This document shows, in pieces, positions 21,631-32,320 of a stretch of 64,000 nt of DNA. The stretch is from Ascarosepion bandense (taxonomy: Eukaryota; Mollusca; Cephalopoda; Sepiida; Sepiidae). Position 1 is the stretch's first letter; each line of letters opens with the position of its first letter. The notes under the pieces are model-generated. The model did not search any database. It saw nothing but the letters and a program-made list of their open reading frames with translations, and had not been told where the DNA came from. Where the stretch lies: contig JBBBDQ010000443.1 of the NCBI GenBank assembly GCA_037127315.1, positions 1,367,001 through 1,431,000 on the forward strand. The letters run 5' to 3'. Both the position numbers and the translations under genes were made by a program.

Positions 21631-21939
21631 GCGTGGTTTTGTGGTACAGTGGATATCGGCTCGGAACGAGAAACTGGGGAGCCGAGTTCGAATTCCAGTT
21701 GAATCCATTGTATTCACTTACGCACAAATACCCTTGGGGAAGGTATTAATCCATCTCTTCCTTCCAGTTATGGATTAAATAACAGGACAGATTGGGTTCT
21801 ATAGCCTTGGTCGGCAACCAGTCTACCGCAGAAAGCAATGGCAAACTACTGCGGGATAATCTTCTGCCCAGTCAGTCATGTCTCTTTCGAGACATGATCG
21901 CCCAAGCGTGTATCACGTATGGCACTTAACTGACTGACT
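21631..21939 (+). mobile_element. tRNA-derived SINE, family 1, well preserved
   Basis: Box A-like gtggtacagtggatatcgg and box B-like gagttcgaattcc are intact. The body and (TGAC)n tail are complete. It is among the least diverged copies here. Confidence 0.93.
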
Positions 21940-21945
21940 TATTTA

Positions 21946-21952
<7 letters not shown>

Positions 21953-21998
<46 letters not shown>
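21953..21998. repeat. (TA)n microsatellite
   Basis: TA run adjoining the hammerhead-bearing element, in the position where Penelope-like elements often insert. Confidence 0.93.
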
Positions 21999-22001
<3 letters not shown>

Positions 22002-22227
22002 CATCGACATACAAGCCTGTTTCGCTGTATCACAGCTCATCAGTGTGGCTAGACACATCCACTTGCTTCTGGCTAGGATCAAAACTTCACCGATTTGGTG
22101 TCAGTCAGAGTCGCTACTCCCTAAGCCATAGGCACATGGAATCAGAGAAAGGAAATTTTAGTGTGTTGTATATAAGCAGTGTATACACACGCCAGTCACC
22201 GAAAGAACTCAATTCATTTCTGAAGAG

Positions 22228-22235
<8 letters not shown>
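21999..22235 (-). mobile_element. Penelope-like terminal repeat with hammerhead motif
   Basis: About 235 bp between two TA tracts. On the - strand it carries a TATA-like cttatatac, then the hammerhead core at 22043-22006. No coding capacity. Assignment to Penelope-like elements rests on established knowledge that their terminal repeats carry hammerheads and flank AT microsatellites; no RT is attached here. Confidence 0.6.
22001..22043 (-). ncRNA. Hammerhead ribozyme core (type I layout)
   Basis: - strand order: CUGAUGA (22043-22037); stem II GCUGU-GAU-ACAGC (22036-22024), five perfect pairs; GAAA (22023-22020); stem III of three pairs, ACA with UGU, enclosing GGCUUGUA; then the GUC cleavage triplet ending at 22006. 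All invariant core bases are present. Stem I is weak: only positions 1.3 and 1.4 pair as read (GAUG against CACA), so in vitro activity is uncertain. Confidence 0.72.
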
Positions 22236-22269
<34 letters not shown>

Positions 22270-22330
22270 CTCAAGAGTAATATATATAATTAATTTCTGA
22301 AGAGTTATATATATATATATATATATTGTA
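22229..22330. repeat. (TA)n tracts with repeated tttctgaagagtaatata word
   Basis: Three copies of a tttct(g/c)aagagt word, each followed by a TA run, so the microsatellite and its flank have been duplicated together. Confidence 0.85.
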
Positions 22331-22414
22331 ATAAAGTTATAGAACTTGTAGGTTTTTTTTACCTGCTGTTCATGCATTTATTTTTATAAAGAGTGCTCAA
22401 TACAACGTAGAGCA

Positions 22415-22868
22415 TTATATTGTAATGGTTGTTACAATGGTTTATAACTTCTTAGTATCACTACACAAAAGTTTTTGCGTTTCGAAGCTGCTACGTGCGC
22501 TTCTCGTTGGGTGATGAGTTAAAATGAAAATTAAATGGTGAAAACGGTTTATTTATGGTGATATGATGTTTAAGTGAATGTGTTTATTCTGATGTAGTCT
22601 GGTATATTGTAGCCCTAGAGATATAGCCTTGGGTTAGGAGAGGTAGGTTAGTTTAAGACAGGTTCCCTATTTATTTTGTCTGCCACTCCAATCACACTTA
22701 GATAGCAGTAAAATAAACAAAAAATGTCTACCCTTCCTTAACCCCCCCCCATAAATCCCAATATAAGAACTACCCAGACAAAATGTAGTGATATTATGAA
22801 TTTATAAACCATTGTAACAACCATTACAATATATATATATATCACTACATTTTGTCTGGGTAGTTCTG
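22415..22868. mobile_element. Foldback element with nested palindrome
   Basis: The left arm tattgtaatggttgttacaa with ggtttataa (about 22419-22450) is the reverse complement of 22800-22835. A second inverted pair, agaactacccagacaaaatg and its complement, spans 22767-22797 and 22839-22868. The interior has no coding capacity and contains a C-run near 22742. It is MITE-like. Confidence 0.65.
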
Positions 22869-22973
22869 GGTATATATTGTGCATTTTCTTAAATTATTAA
22901 TGTTGTTTTATTTTAAGTTTAGATTATTTTTTTTTCAAGAACATATTTTTTCTTGCACATAATCATCCCAATG

Positions 22974-23999
22974 ATTTTTTTGTTAATCATTTCACCCCAA
23001 GTAAAGCAATAAAGCCACAATGTTGCAAGAAATCACTGAGTGTTAGAGAATATAAGACGAACTATTATTAAGTAGAGAGATGAGACAATAAAAGGACAGG
23101 AATTAAGAAGACAGAAGATAAGAATTGACATTATATTTAAATTTTAAAAAATCAGTTGACTAGAAAGCCAGAAGGGAGTTCCACCAACAAGAAGTGCAAT
23201 AGAAGAAACTTTTGCTATAAAACTTACAGTTACATCTAGCTATTTCAACTGTAAAATGGTGAGACCTAGCTGCCAATCTAGTACTGCACTTAAATTCAGA
23301 AAGTCTAGGTACCATAGAGGAAAGTTCATCAGAACAATTATCATGAAAGTATTCTTAGAGAAGGTTACATCTAGCCATTTCAACTGTAAAATAATGAGAC
23401 CTAGCTGCCAATCTAGTACTGCACTTAAATTCATAAAGTCTAGGTACCATTGAGGAAAGTTCATCAAAACAATTGTCATGAAAGTATTCTTAGGGAAGGT
23501 TACATCTAGCCATTTCAACTGTAAAATGATGAGACCTAGCTGCCAATCTAGTACTGCACTTAAATTCATAAAGTCTAGGTACCATAGAGGAAAGTTTGTC
23601 AGAACAATTATCATGAAAATATTCTTAAAAAAAGCTCGGGGAACTAATTCACTGTGGTGGGAAAGTGACTGAAGCTGAGATGTCTAGTTATGACCGATAA
23701 CATTGCAGATTCTTTGTATTTTATCAGGAGTCTCTAAATACTTAGCAGAAGCAGCAGACTAGATGTGGCAGCAATATTCAAATATTGCAATACAGATACT
23801 TGAATCATGTTGACCAGTAAAAAGCCAAGTAACTGATCAGTGAAAACAACAGTCAATTCTACAGTCAATAACAGGAAAAATATAAATACTGGCAACAAAA
23901 TTTTGTGTTACTGTTCATTCTGATTATGACAGGCCAACTGAAACTTTTGATCTGTTGCACTACAAGAATTAGCAGATTGATTTCTCGAGTGCTTTGCAG
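22974..23999 (-). pseudogene. Dead CR1/Jockey-like LINE with 135-bp triplication
   Basis: The 3' terminus is at the left (atttcaccccaagtaaagca). Further right, the complement encodes degenerate versions of the ORF2 C-terminus, including the region matching IEYCCHIWSG and KIQRRICN near 23700-23790. Multiple stops and shifts break it. The segment 23231-23635 is a threefold tandem duplication of LINE sequence. Confidence 0.78.
23231..23635. repeat. 135-bp tandem repeat, three units
   Basis: The word tacatctagc recurs at 23231, 23366 and 23501, exactly 135 bp apart. The units are nearly identical. Because 135 is a multiple of three, long spurious ORFs run through on both strands. Confidence 0.95.
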
Positions 24000-24064
24000 T
24001 GAGGTTTATGAGCGTTCTACAAAGTTGGCATTGTTCAGCAAATATCTAATGGTAATAGTAAGAT

Positions 24065-24420
24065 TAGCCTTTTCTTTATAAGGAAACATTCAACATACAT
24101 TGATCCAGCAGTGAGTGCTACTGTCAGTTAAAATTAATAAAATCTTTCTATTAAAACAATTTTTCAAGAAAATAGGTTTCTCAAGTCCGCTAGCTGATAT
24201 TGCTCTATTCAGTAATAATTGGGGGATTCCTTCATCGATGTTTGTTCAAACCATCTTAGAATCTTGATTATGTTATTTTATCTTCAAGTTACATGTAATG
24301 TTTATTTTAGTTGTTGTCACTGTTGAAAGTCCTCAAGTGGTGTGGCTCCGGTCCACAAGATTCAAAGACAGAGAATTCTAAGATATAAAGTGGTTCATTT
24401 TCTCTTAACCAGTTTTAATC
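24065..24420. repeat. Unclassified dispersed repeat, copy 1
   Basis: Shares with 26565-26940 the stretch tataaggaaacattcaacat, then ttttcaagaaaataggtttc and a similar flank on both sides. Probably a fragment of an unrecognised retroelement ORF (see copy 2). Confidence 0.65.
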
Positions 24421-24805
24421 AATAATCTGAGAAAGCAGTTGTATGAAGTTTAGGCATGTCTGAACAAGTTGGGTGTTATGTGTGACATCCATATGAAACC
24501 TAAGGAGACTATTTAGAAGACAAATTGAATTAAATGCTAATATGTGTGAATTCAGATGTAAAATCATGCTCTTTAAACCCTGAATATTTGGAGCAATAAA
24601 GCTTTCCTTCAGCAAGAATTAAATTTGTTTTTCTTAGCCTGAAAAATATAGTATCAAATTGAAAAGTCTTTGTGTTATACAATCTTTGACTAATTTTTTT
24701 TATTCTTTTCTTTTTTTCATAACGATATGGGATTTTATTTTAGTAATCAATGTGTGTACCCCATCTGTCTGGTTGGCTAATTTTATTTAGTGAATTTGAT
24801 CGGAT

Positions 24806-25093
24806 GTGCATTGTGGTCCAGTGGATATCAGCTTGGAACGAGAAATCAGGGAGCCGAGTTCGAATTCCAGTTGAATTCATTGCACTCACTCACTCGCAAA
24901 TACCCTTGGGAAAGGTATTAATCCGTCTCTTCCTTCCAGTTATGGGTTAAATAACAGGACAGATTGGGTTCTATAGCCTTGGCTGGTAACCAGTCTACCA
25001 CAGAAAGCAATGGCAACCTACTGTGGGATAATCTTCTGCCCAGTCAGTCATGTCTCTTTCGAGACATGATCGCCCAAGTAACTGACTGACTGA
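24806..25093 (+). mobile_element. tRNA-derived SINE, family 1
   Basis: Complete head (gtggtccagtggatatcag, gagttcgaattcc) and body. About 20 bases just before the (TGAC)n tail (the gtgtatcacgtatggcac segment) are deleted. Confidence 0.93.
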
Positions 25094-26560
25094 TCCTCCC
25101 TTGGTGTCTCATACTTGGGTTATTTAACTATCAACGTCTATAAGAGTTATTCCCCTTGAGCATCATTAAACGTATGTGAATTTTATTTTGCATTCAGAAT
25201 TTGAATTGTGACTTAATTGTATGCCGAAAAAATCCAGTGTCCTTTACAAAACTAATTTTGCTACTGTCATTTAAATTCTGGCATGAGGCCATTATATTGA
25301 TTAGGAAAAAAAATTAAATTAGGCATTTCAGTTTATTGGACAACTTTTTACAATGTATTTTTTTAATGATATGTTAAAAAAAAATCAAATTCTAAGGGCT
25401 CCCCAGTAGAAACCTCTAATAACATTATAAATATTGTTCATGGATTTTTGATAAATCATTATCAATACAATTTAACATGATATTAAGGACAAATAACACA
25501 TTTTTCTCAAGAAACATCTAGTACAACAAAAACTAATCTCTCCCTGCCAATAGATGTGCTGGCAAATATTTATAATTTTATTACAAACCAATGTTATTTA
25601 ATTTTTTATTATAATTTTTTTTTTTAAGGTATTTCATTCAGATTTTCAATGACATTGCCTCAAGTGCTGTTTCAACTTAGCGTTTCCTAAAATTTTAGAA
25701 ATTGGTCCCTTGTAAGATATTTTACCTAAACATGTTTACAATATATTAATGATGCTTTATTTATATAACTCCATAAAACATTATTACCTGAGTTTATTGA
25801 CAAAACATTATTACCTGAGTTTGTCAATAAACTAAACAGCATTGAATATACAATGGAATTTACTTATGAAACAGAAACAGTACATCACCTGTTCTTAATA
25901 TCATATTAAACCAGTTATAATAATCATACAATGCCTACCAAAATTCCATCAATGAAAATGACCTCATAAACTTCTATTCACCCCACCACAACAAAATAAA
26001 ATCCTGAATAATTATAGATTTCTACTTCATAAAATTTACAATTTGTAACCCTTAATATTTACATAATGAGAAAAAATACATTGGAAATGCTTTTCTACTT
26101 TTTTTGATAGCTAAGCATTGAAATCATTATCTGTTGAAAATCTTCAGTAAATTTAAAGAATTAAGACAAAAGTTTTCAGGGTGTATTTTGTTTACCATTT
26201 TCCTCCCTTCAGCTAAGGAAAATATCAAGCAAGAATTTGGGAAAGTTCTGATTTTGGTCAGAGACAATGGTGTGTCTTCTCTTTTTATTTTGACATAAAG
26301 ACTATCAAATTAACACTTGAAATTGTTGTGTGTTCACAAAATGTTAGTAAATATTTTGTCAGATCATGCATCAGAAATTTGTCAAGGCTTTTCACTCTTC
26401 AATTGTCAGTGAAATTAGCACAATGATTATATTAACCAGGTGTTATGAGAAAACAATTTATAAAATATGTGGAAAAATTGATTCTGCTCTAAAAGATAAG
26501 AAAAAATTAATTTCTTGGCGTTCACTAACAGGGAGTATGTTCTCCTCATCTCTAATGACT
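25094..26560. other. AT-rich spacer
   Basis: No gene seen. A 28-base direct duplication (aaaacattattacctgagtt and following bases) sits at 25775-25830. Confidence 0.6.
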
Positions 26561-26564
26561 ATAT

Positions 26565-26940
26565 TACTTGTTTCCTTATAAGGAAACATTTAGCATTCAT
26601 TGACCAGGCAGCCAATTCTCTTAAAATAATTTTTCAAGAAAATAGGTTTCTCAATTTCACTCTTTTCAGTATTTATGGGGTTTCTTTCCTAACTTTTTGT
26701 TTGAAGTCGTGTGGAACATCAAATTATTGAATATGCCATCATTTGCTCTGAGTTACATGTGGCATCCATATAAGTTTTTACTGTTATTAAAAGTTCTCCA
26801 GTGACATGGTTTCTGTTATTCAGTGCAGTTCTTTGTGATTGTATAGCGCCAGCTCATAAGGATCAAAGAAGGATGGTTCTTGCTAAGTCCTACAGGCTTC
26901 ATTCAATCAAAGTTGTTTTAAACCATTGATTTGAGTAAGT
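26565..26940. repeat. Unclassified dispersed repeat, copy 2
   Basis: Homologous to 24065-24420. One + frame reads LIRKHLAFIDQAANSLK then FQENRFLNF and FCLKSCGTS, which looks like decayed protein-coding sequence. I do not recognise the family. Confidence 0.65.
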
Positions 26941-27159
26941 CGTTGTCTGGTTATAGAGTGTTGAGAGGTTAAAGAAAATGAATAACAACAATTTTTCATT
27001 TTTTGCTTAATTGAAAAAAAATATTTTAAATATTCCTGTCCTTTGACCATAGCTGTCTTTGGAATTCACATTTGATCGGAATAAAAGTTACAAAATGGTT
27101 ACTGCTTTAGTATTTCCATGGCAACTACTCTGACCACGTGTATTTATGCGTGCTACTAG

Positions 27160-27785
27160 ATTGGCTTGAAAACCTCACCATTTTACTGTTGAAATAGTTA
27201 AATGTAGCTGTCTTTTCTACTCTAACAGTTTCTTTTCTCACGTTTCCTAATTATGGAACTGCCATTTGCTTGCATCCCTGATATCTACAATCTCCAAAAA
27301 TTTAAATGCAATGTCAATTGCCATCTTCTATCTACTTGATATCCATCTGTCTCTTATTCTTTCTTCAACATCCCCTGTACCTTGTTTTTTCTCTCACTGT
27401 AACCCACTTAACCCCCTGCATGGATGTGTGTTGTGGTGCAGTGGATATCGGCTCGGGACGAGAAATCGGAGAGCCGAGTTCAAATTCCAGTTGAATTCAT
27501 TGCATTCACTTACGTGCAAATACTCTTGGGGAAGGTATTAATCCGTCTATTCCTTCCAGTTATGGGTTAAATAACAGGACAGATTGGGTTCTATAGCCTT
27601 GGCTGGCAACCAGTCTACCGCAGAAAGCAATGGCAACCTACTGCAGGATAATCAATTGCCCACTCAGTCATGTCTCTTTCGAGACATGATCGCCCAAGCG
27701 TGTTTCACGTATGGCACTTAACTGACTGAACCCCCTACACACCAGTGGCAGTTCTGCCTTGCTTGGAGTGAAATGATTATTCAAA
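27160..27785 (+). mobile_element. CR1/Jockey-like LINE 3' end, split by a SINE
   Basis: The ORF2 C-terminus is in decayed form (ttcttttctcacgtttccta region, ttaaatgcaatgtcaattgc). The 3' UTR is interrupted at 27420 by a SINE and resumes at 27729 with ccctacacaccagtggcagt and ccttgcttggagtgaaatga. Confidence 0.85.
27421..27728 (+). mobile_element. tRNA-derived SINE nested in LINE, with target duplication
   Basis: Full-length family 1 SINE. It is flanked by an 11-bp duplication, aaccccctgca (27410-27420) and aaccccctaca (27729-27739), with one mismatch. This shows LINE-type insertion into the older LINE 3' UTR. Confidence 0.95.
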
Positions 27786-28938
27786 AGAAAAATATGTTGA
27801 AAATGGTTATGAGAAATTTGATCTTACAATGGACCAAATAGAATTCTGTAAATTTAGTAAAAAAAAAAGTATTAAAAAAAACGGTCATATTTAGATCACA
27901 ATAATCTTTTAATATTTGAAAACTCCTCATCTTCAGAACAAATGAAAAAACAAAAAAATACTTTGTTTTCTTCCTCCCTCCCCTCATGATTTTTTTTTTA
28001 AACATTTCAGGTGTGCTTTTGACTTTAACTTAAAGAAAACCATAGATTTACTGAAGATGTTTTTAATCTCAATTTCCACATTAATGTTATACAATCAATT
28101 TTTGAAGTTTGCCATTAAATATTTCTTCATTTCCTGGAAGACTTGAAGAAAAACTTAATTAAATTTTTACAAGGTTTGTGACAATCACATCATTGTCTGC
28201 ACAAAGATAAATCATTGTTGCCTAGCAATTTCTGACCTTTTATGATCTCATCAAAGAAAAAAGTGTTCAGTTTTATAGCATGGCCCACTCAAGGATCATG
28301 ATGAAATATTGTAGAAAAAAATGTTGGTCAAAAGGAAAAATTTAAATGATCTGCATTTTTAAAAAATTGTATTGAAATAAGATAATTGTGTAAAAATTGT
28401 TGAGAAATTTTTATAAATACCAAAATGGAAAACAACACATTTCTCAGAAAAAAACAAATAAAATAAAATAAAATGGTCAGTGTTTTGCTTATGTCATATT
28501 GCAGATCATTATTTTTTTGAAAATGTTGATAGCTTTGTTTTTGATGTTAAAGAAAAGAAATATTCAGAGGTTATAATAGAAATGATAGCAAAAGACAAAT
28601 GAAAAAATTCTATACAGTTAAATTTTTTCTTTTTCTTTTTATTTGTTTATTGAAAAATTCATCTGTACCCTCTTTTTATGGTGTCAGCATCCAACTAATG
28701 CTATTTTCATATTGTTTTTATGACATCAACGTATTATGAATGATATATTTATACTTATGATCATGATTTTTTAAAATTTAAAATCAAATTTCAGTTTTAA
28801 AACTATAAATTTTTTTGTTTATCTGTTTCTACATGAAGGGAAAATATTTATACAAATTTAATTAATCATACTTCAGTCTCCGTCAATATATGACATTTTA
28901 TGAAAAATTTATTTAAAGTATGGAATTTAATTTAGATA
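27786..28938. other. AT-rich spacer
   Basis: Nothing recognised. Long A and T runs only. Confidence 0.6.
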
Positions 28939-28969
28939 GTAGTTGTGTGTGTGTGTGTGTGTATGATAG

Positions 28970-29005
<36 letters not shown>
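28939..29005. repeat. (GT)n-(CA)n palindromic microsatellite
   Basis: A GT run, a short spacer (atgatagt) and a CA run, which can fold on itself. Confidence 0.95.
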
Positions 29006-29007
<2 letters not shown>

Positions 29008-29164
29008 TTGAAAGGATTTGTTTTTGTATTTAGCATTATTTCTTGTCACTAAAAGTAATCCTTATAGTTAAAGAGTGCACAAGTTCAAGTTGCTATCTCC
29101 GTTTTTTTTTTTAATTATTTTATTAAATAGTGATATAGAAACAGATTTTTTTTTTTTTGTTTTT

Positions 29165-29345
29165 AAAATCATATCACCCCAAGCAAGGCGGTAATGCCAC
29201 TGATGCTCAGTGGGCTACGTAATAGTGAAAAGATTGGAAAAGAGAAAGCCGGAAACCACATCCTAAACAGGGAATAAGGGATGAGCCTCTTCACCTGTTC
29301 AATAGACGTGGGTGGAGTGTGAACTGGGCGATAGTTTATCTACTC
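29165..29345 (-). mobile_element. LINE 3' UTR, single-unit form
   Basis: Complement of the 3' end found at 48490-48690. It runs from catatcaccccaagcaaggc through aaaccacatcctaaacaggg to tagtttatctactccaattg. Only one copy of the UTR block is present here, against three at 48150. A short A-rich duplication of ctccaattgg follows at 29343-29400. Confidence 0.85.
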
Positions 29346-30420
29346 CAATTGGAAAAAAGAAAAAAAAAAGAAAAGAAAAACTCCAATTGGAAAAAAAAAA
29401 GAAAAGAAAAATAGGAATTTAAACAACCACTGTTAATAACATTTATATTGATAAGAAATGATGACACATAAAAAAAAATCCTTTTAAGAATTACTGTTGT
29501 ATATGTTTCATGTACCAAACCGGATATGGATTGAATGTGCTTTTCATTGAATAAGTAATTCAAAATTTGTGACTAAACTAGTAGCAGTACACATTGGTTC
29601 AAAAAGTGATTTCCCAAATGAAAAAAAGGGATGCAGGTTTAATCCCTGTTGAAAGCACAATTTTTTCTGTAGCAGGACTTCTCAATTCAGGTTTTCTTTT
29701 TAATAAAATAAAACAAGGATAGCAACTCCAATATGTGTACTCACTGAAAATAACCGTCATATTGATAAGAAAATAAGATATATATTTGGCATTATAAATT
29801 AGTTTTTAAAATCATAACCTAAAAAAATTTATATCATTTTATTGGAACCGCTTTTTTGTGTGTGAATATACTGATGATATCAAATCTACATTAAATTAAA
29901 AAAACAATCTAGAAAGGTGATAGTTTGTTTTTTTTTACATTTTTTTAAAATAATCTAAGCAAATTGTTAAAATCTAATGAAATAGTTGTTGGGAAAATTA
30001 AAAAGAATGTTTATGCAATATAACATTGTCAAATCATTGAATATTTTACTAATTTTTCTTTTTAAAACTGTCAGATGAGAGGGGGTGCATTATCCTGAAA
30101 ATATCAAGATATATTTCATTGAATGAGACAAACAAGGAGAATTTAATAAGTATCTTCTTTTATTAATTTTATTAATATCTTCTTACGATTTTTCTTATGT
30201 GGATTAAGAGAGTTTAAAAGAAAAGGCTTTCAGACAATTCTTTAGTTATTTTAAAAATGACTCATGACACCTGGAACAATTATCACGACAGACAGTTTCT
30301 ACTTTCAGAAAATTGCCATAAAAATGTGTAAGAAGAGAAAACAATAAAAATTTATGAAATTTTCTTTGTCTGTCACATTCAGTGAACCATGTATAAAAGA
30401 ATAAAAGAAGGCTTTCTATG
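29346..30420. other. AT-rich spacer
   Basis: No gene or element recognised. Confidence 0.55.
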
Positions 30421-30477
30421 TAAAGATTATATATATATATATATATATATATATTTAGTATATCGAGGCAGCAAGTA

Positions 30478-30849
30478 ATTTTCTAGACATATTCTATTAA
30501 ATATAAGAGACAATGAATGTCTATTATGTTTAATCATGAGCCGTTCTAAACGTCGTATTTTTGCTTTAATTTCAGTTGAAAATAAAGACAAAAATTCTCC
30601 AACATTTGGATAATTATTTATTGGTTTTCTTCTAAGCTTAATATTTCAGTTTAAACTACCTCTCTGAAGATGGCTCATGTGAGCCGAAAGCTTAGAAGAA
30701 AACCAATAAATAATTATCCAAATGTTGGAGAATTTTTGTCTTTATTTTCAACTGAAATTAAAGCAAAAATACGACGTTTAGAACGGCTCATGATTAAACA
30801 TAATAGACATTCATTGTCTCTTATATTTAATAGAATATGTCTAGAAAAT
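30478..30849. mobile_element. Perfect 162-bp inverted repeat with 48-bp loop
   Basis: Arms 30478-30639 and 30688-30849 are, by eye, exact reverse complements. The loop (30640-30687) carries ctgaagatggctcatgtgag then CCGAAA, a hammerhead-like arrangement. TA tracts lie on both sides. The ORF 30670-30939 is a by-product of the right arm. Probably a Penelope-like or foldback element in inverted-dimer form. Confidence 0.85.
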
Positions 30850-30959
30850 ATATATATATATAATAATAATAATATTAACTATAGCAACAACAATACCAAT
30901 AGTAACCGAACTAACTCTGCCAAAACTAGTATTAATTAAGCTATAATTTAAATCATCTT

Positions 30960-31117
30960 GTACAACCCACCGAGAACGAACTCAGAGGGAAAAGAAGGGG
31001 AAGTAAAAAAAAACAAACGAAGAACATTAACAGAAAGTCAAGGACTCATAAGAAAGAAAAAACCCCAGGACGAAAACCCTAACACTAAAGCGCTCAATAC
31101 GAAAGTAGAGCAAACAA
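30960..31117. other. A-rich, lysine-codon-rich stretch of unknown nature
   Basis: The + strand is purine-rich with an open frame of charged residues (30958-31167), but it runs into the hairpin arm at 31118. No known family was recognised. Confidence 0.35.
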
Positions 31118-31224
31118 AGACAGAAAATCTGAGCAAGAGCCAACAATCTACCACGGAAATTGGCTGATGAGCCGTTAGGCAAAACCGTGGTAGGTTGTTG
31201 GCTCTTGCTCAGATTTTCTGTCTC
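31118..31224. repeat. 38-bp-arm hairpin enclosing hammerhead-like core
   Basis: Arms 31118-31156 and 31185-31224 pair with about one mismatch. The loop reads CTGATGA-GCC-GTTA-GGC-AAAA (31164-31184), a hammerhead core in which the invariant GAAA has become AAAA. It is therefore probably inactive. A (CT)n and TA tract follows. Confidence 0.75.
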
Positions 31225-31231
31225 TCTCTAG

Positions 31232-31273
<42 letters not shown>

Positions 31274-31284
31274 TTTTTTTTTTA

Positions 31285-31728
31285 TTCTAAACATATACTG
31301 TTAAATATAAGAGACAATGGATGTCTTTTATGTTTAATCATGAGCCGTTCTAAACATCGTATTTTGGCTTTAATTTCAGGTGAAAATAAAGACAAAAATT
31401 CTCCAACATTTGGATAATTTTTTATTTAGTTGGTTCTAATCTTTCAGCTCACATGAGCCATCTTCAGAGAGGTTACAAGGATGTTAACATGAAAACATCC
31501 GCCATCAGCGACGATTTTATCTTGTGTTGACATAAAACCTTTGCTAAGCAACAATGACAGTTACCAAAAATAGCAAATGCTGTTTGTAAATTTGTAATGC
31601 GGTTCTATGACGTCAGACACTTTATTTTCACCTGAAATTAAAGCCAAAGTATGATGTTTAGAACAGCTCATGATTAAACATAATAGACATTCATTGTCTC
31701 TTATATTTAACAGTATATGTTTAGAAAA
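31285..31728. mobile_element. Second, imperfect inverted repeat of the same family
   Basis: Arms 31285-31391 and 31621-31728 are ~107-bp imperfect complements and match the outer parts of the arms at 30478-30849. The 229-bp interior holds the - strand version of the CTGAAGA...GAAA loop (31467-31442) plus unrelated sequence. Confidence 0.8.
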
Positions 31729-31768
31729 TTATCTGCTGTCTCGATACACTATATATATATATATATAT

Positions 31769-32320
31769 ATAGTACTGTGCAAAAGTATTAGGACAGGGGG
31801 GATTTTCCTAAAAACCTCACTGAAATTCAAATACAGGGTGAAAATCCAAGTAATTTGCTAATAAATATTGATTATTTAAAACTAGGTGTAAAAGAAATGT
31901 ATTAAAAAGAAGTTATATTTAATTTTTTCTATTTTCTATTAAACAAGTTATTTTGAAACTCATTATTCTATCATCCTTGAATATGACTGAATTTTTTCTT
32001 ATTCCCCTCTCTCGAATTGATAAATCTAATGTTAATTCGCAAGACACACTTTGGAAACAAATACAAGCTGCTTGGTAGAAGATACCATTAGCTACATTGA
32101 AGAAGCTTGTGATGTCAATAATTGACAGAATGAAGGCTGTGAAAGCAAAAGGCTATTATACTAAATATTAAATTTATTTTATAACAAGTATTTTTTTCTT
32201 GTTAAAGCATTTTTTGAGTAAATCAAATAAAATGACTTTAATTAAATTGCTTTTTTTCTGTCAATATGCCTCATAAAAGATAAAATAGTTCTTGTCCTAA
32301 TACTTTTGCACAGTACTGTA
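31769..32320. mobile_element. Tc1-type MITE
   Basis: Terminal inverted repeats agtactgtgcaaaagtatta plus ggaca (31771-31795) match the complement at 32293-32317 perfectly. TA-rich flanks fit TA target use. The ~500-bp interior has no ORF. The termini are of the well-known Tc1-like type. Confidence 0.88.

Noticed and set aside
22043..22377. Overlapping ORFs with YIYIYIYI runs
   Set aside because: Translation of TA microsatellites.
23240..23614. 124-codon ORF on the - strand
   Set aside because: It exists only because a 135-bp LINE-derived repeat (multiple of three) is triplicated.
30670..30939. 89-codon ORF in the palindrome's right arm
   Set aside because: The matching antisense arm is equally open, and the reading ends in microsatellite-derived Asn/Ile runs. 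No family motif was recognised.
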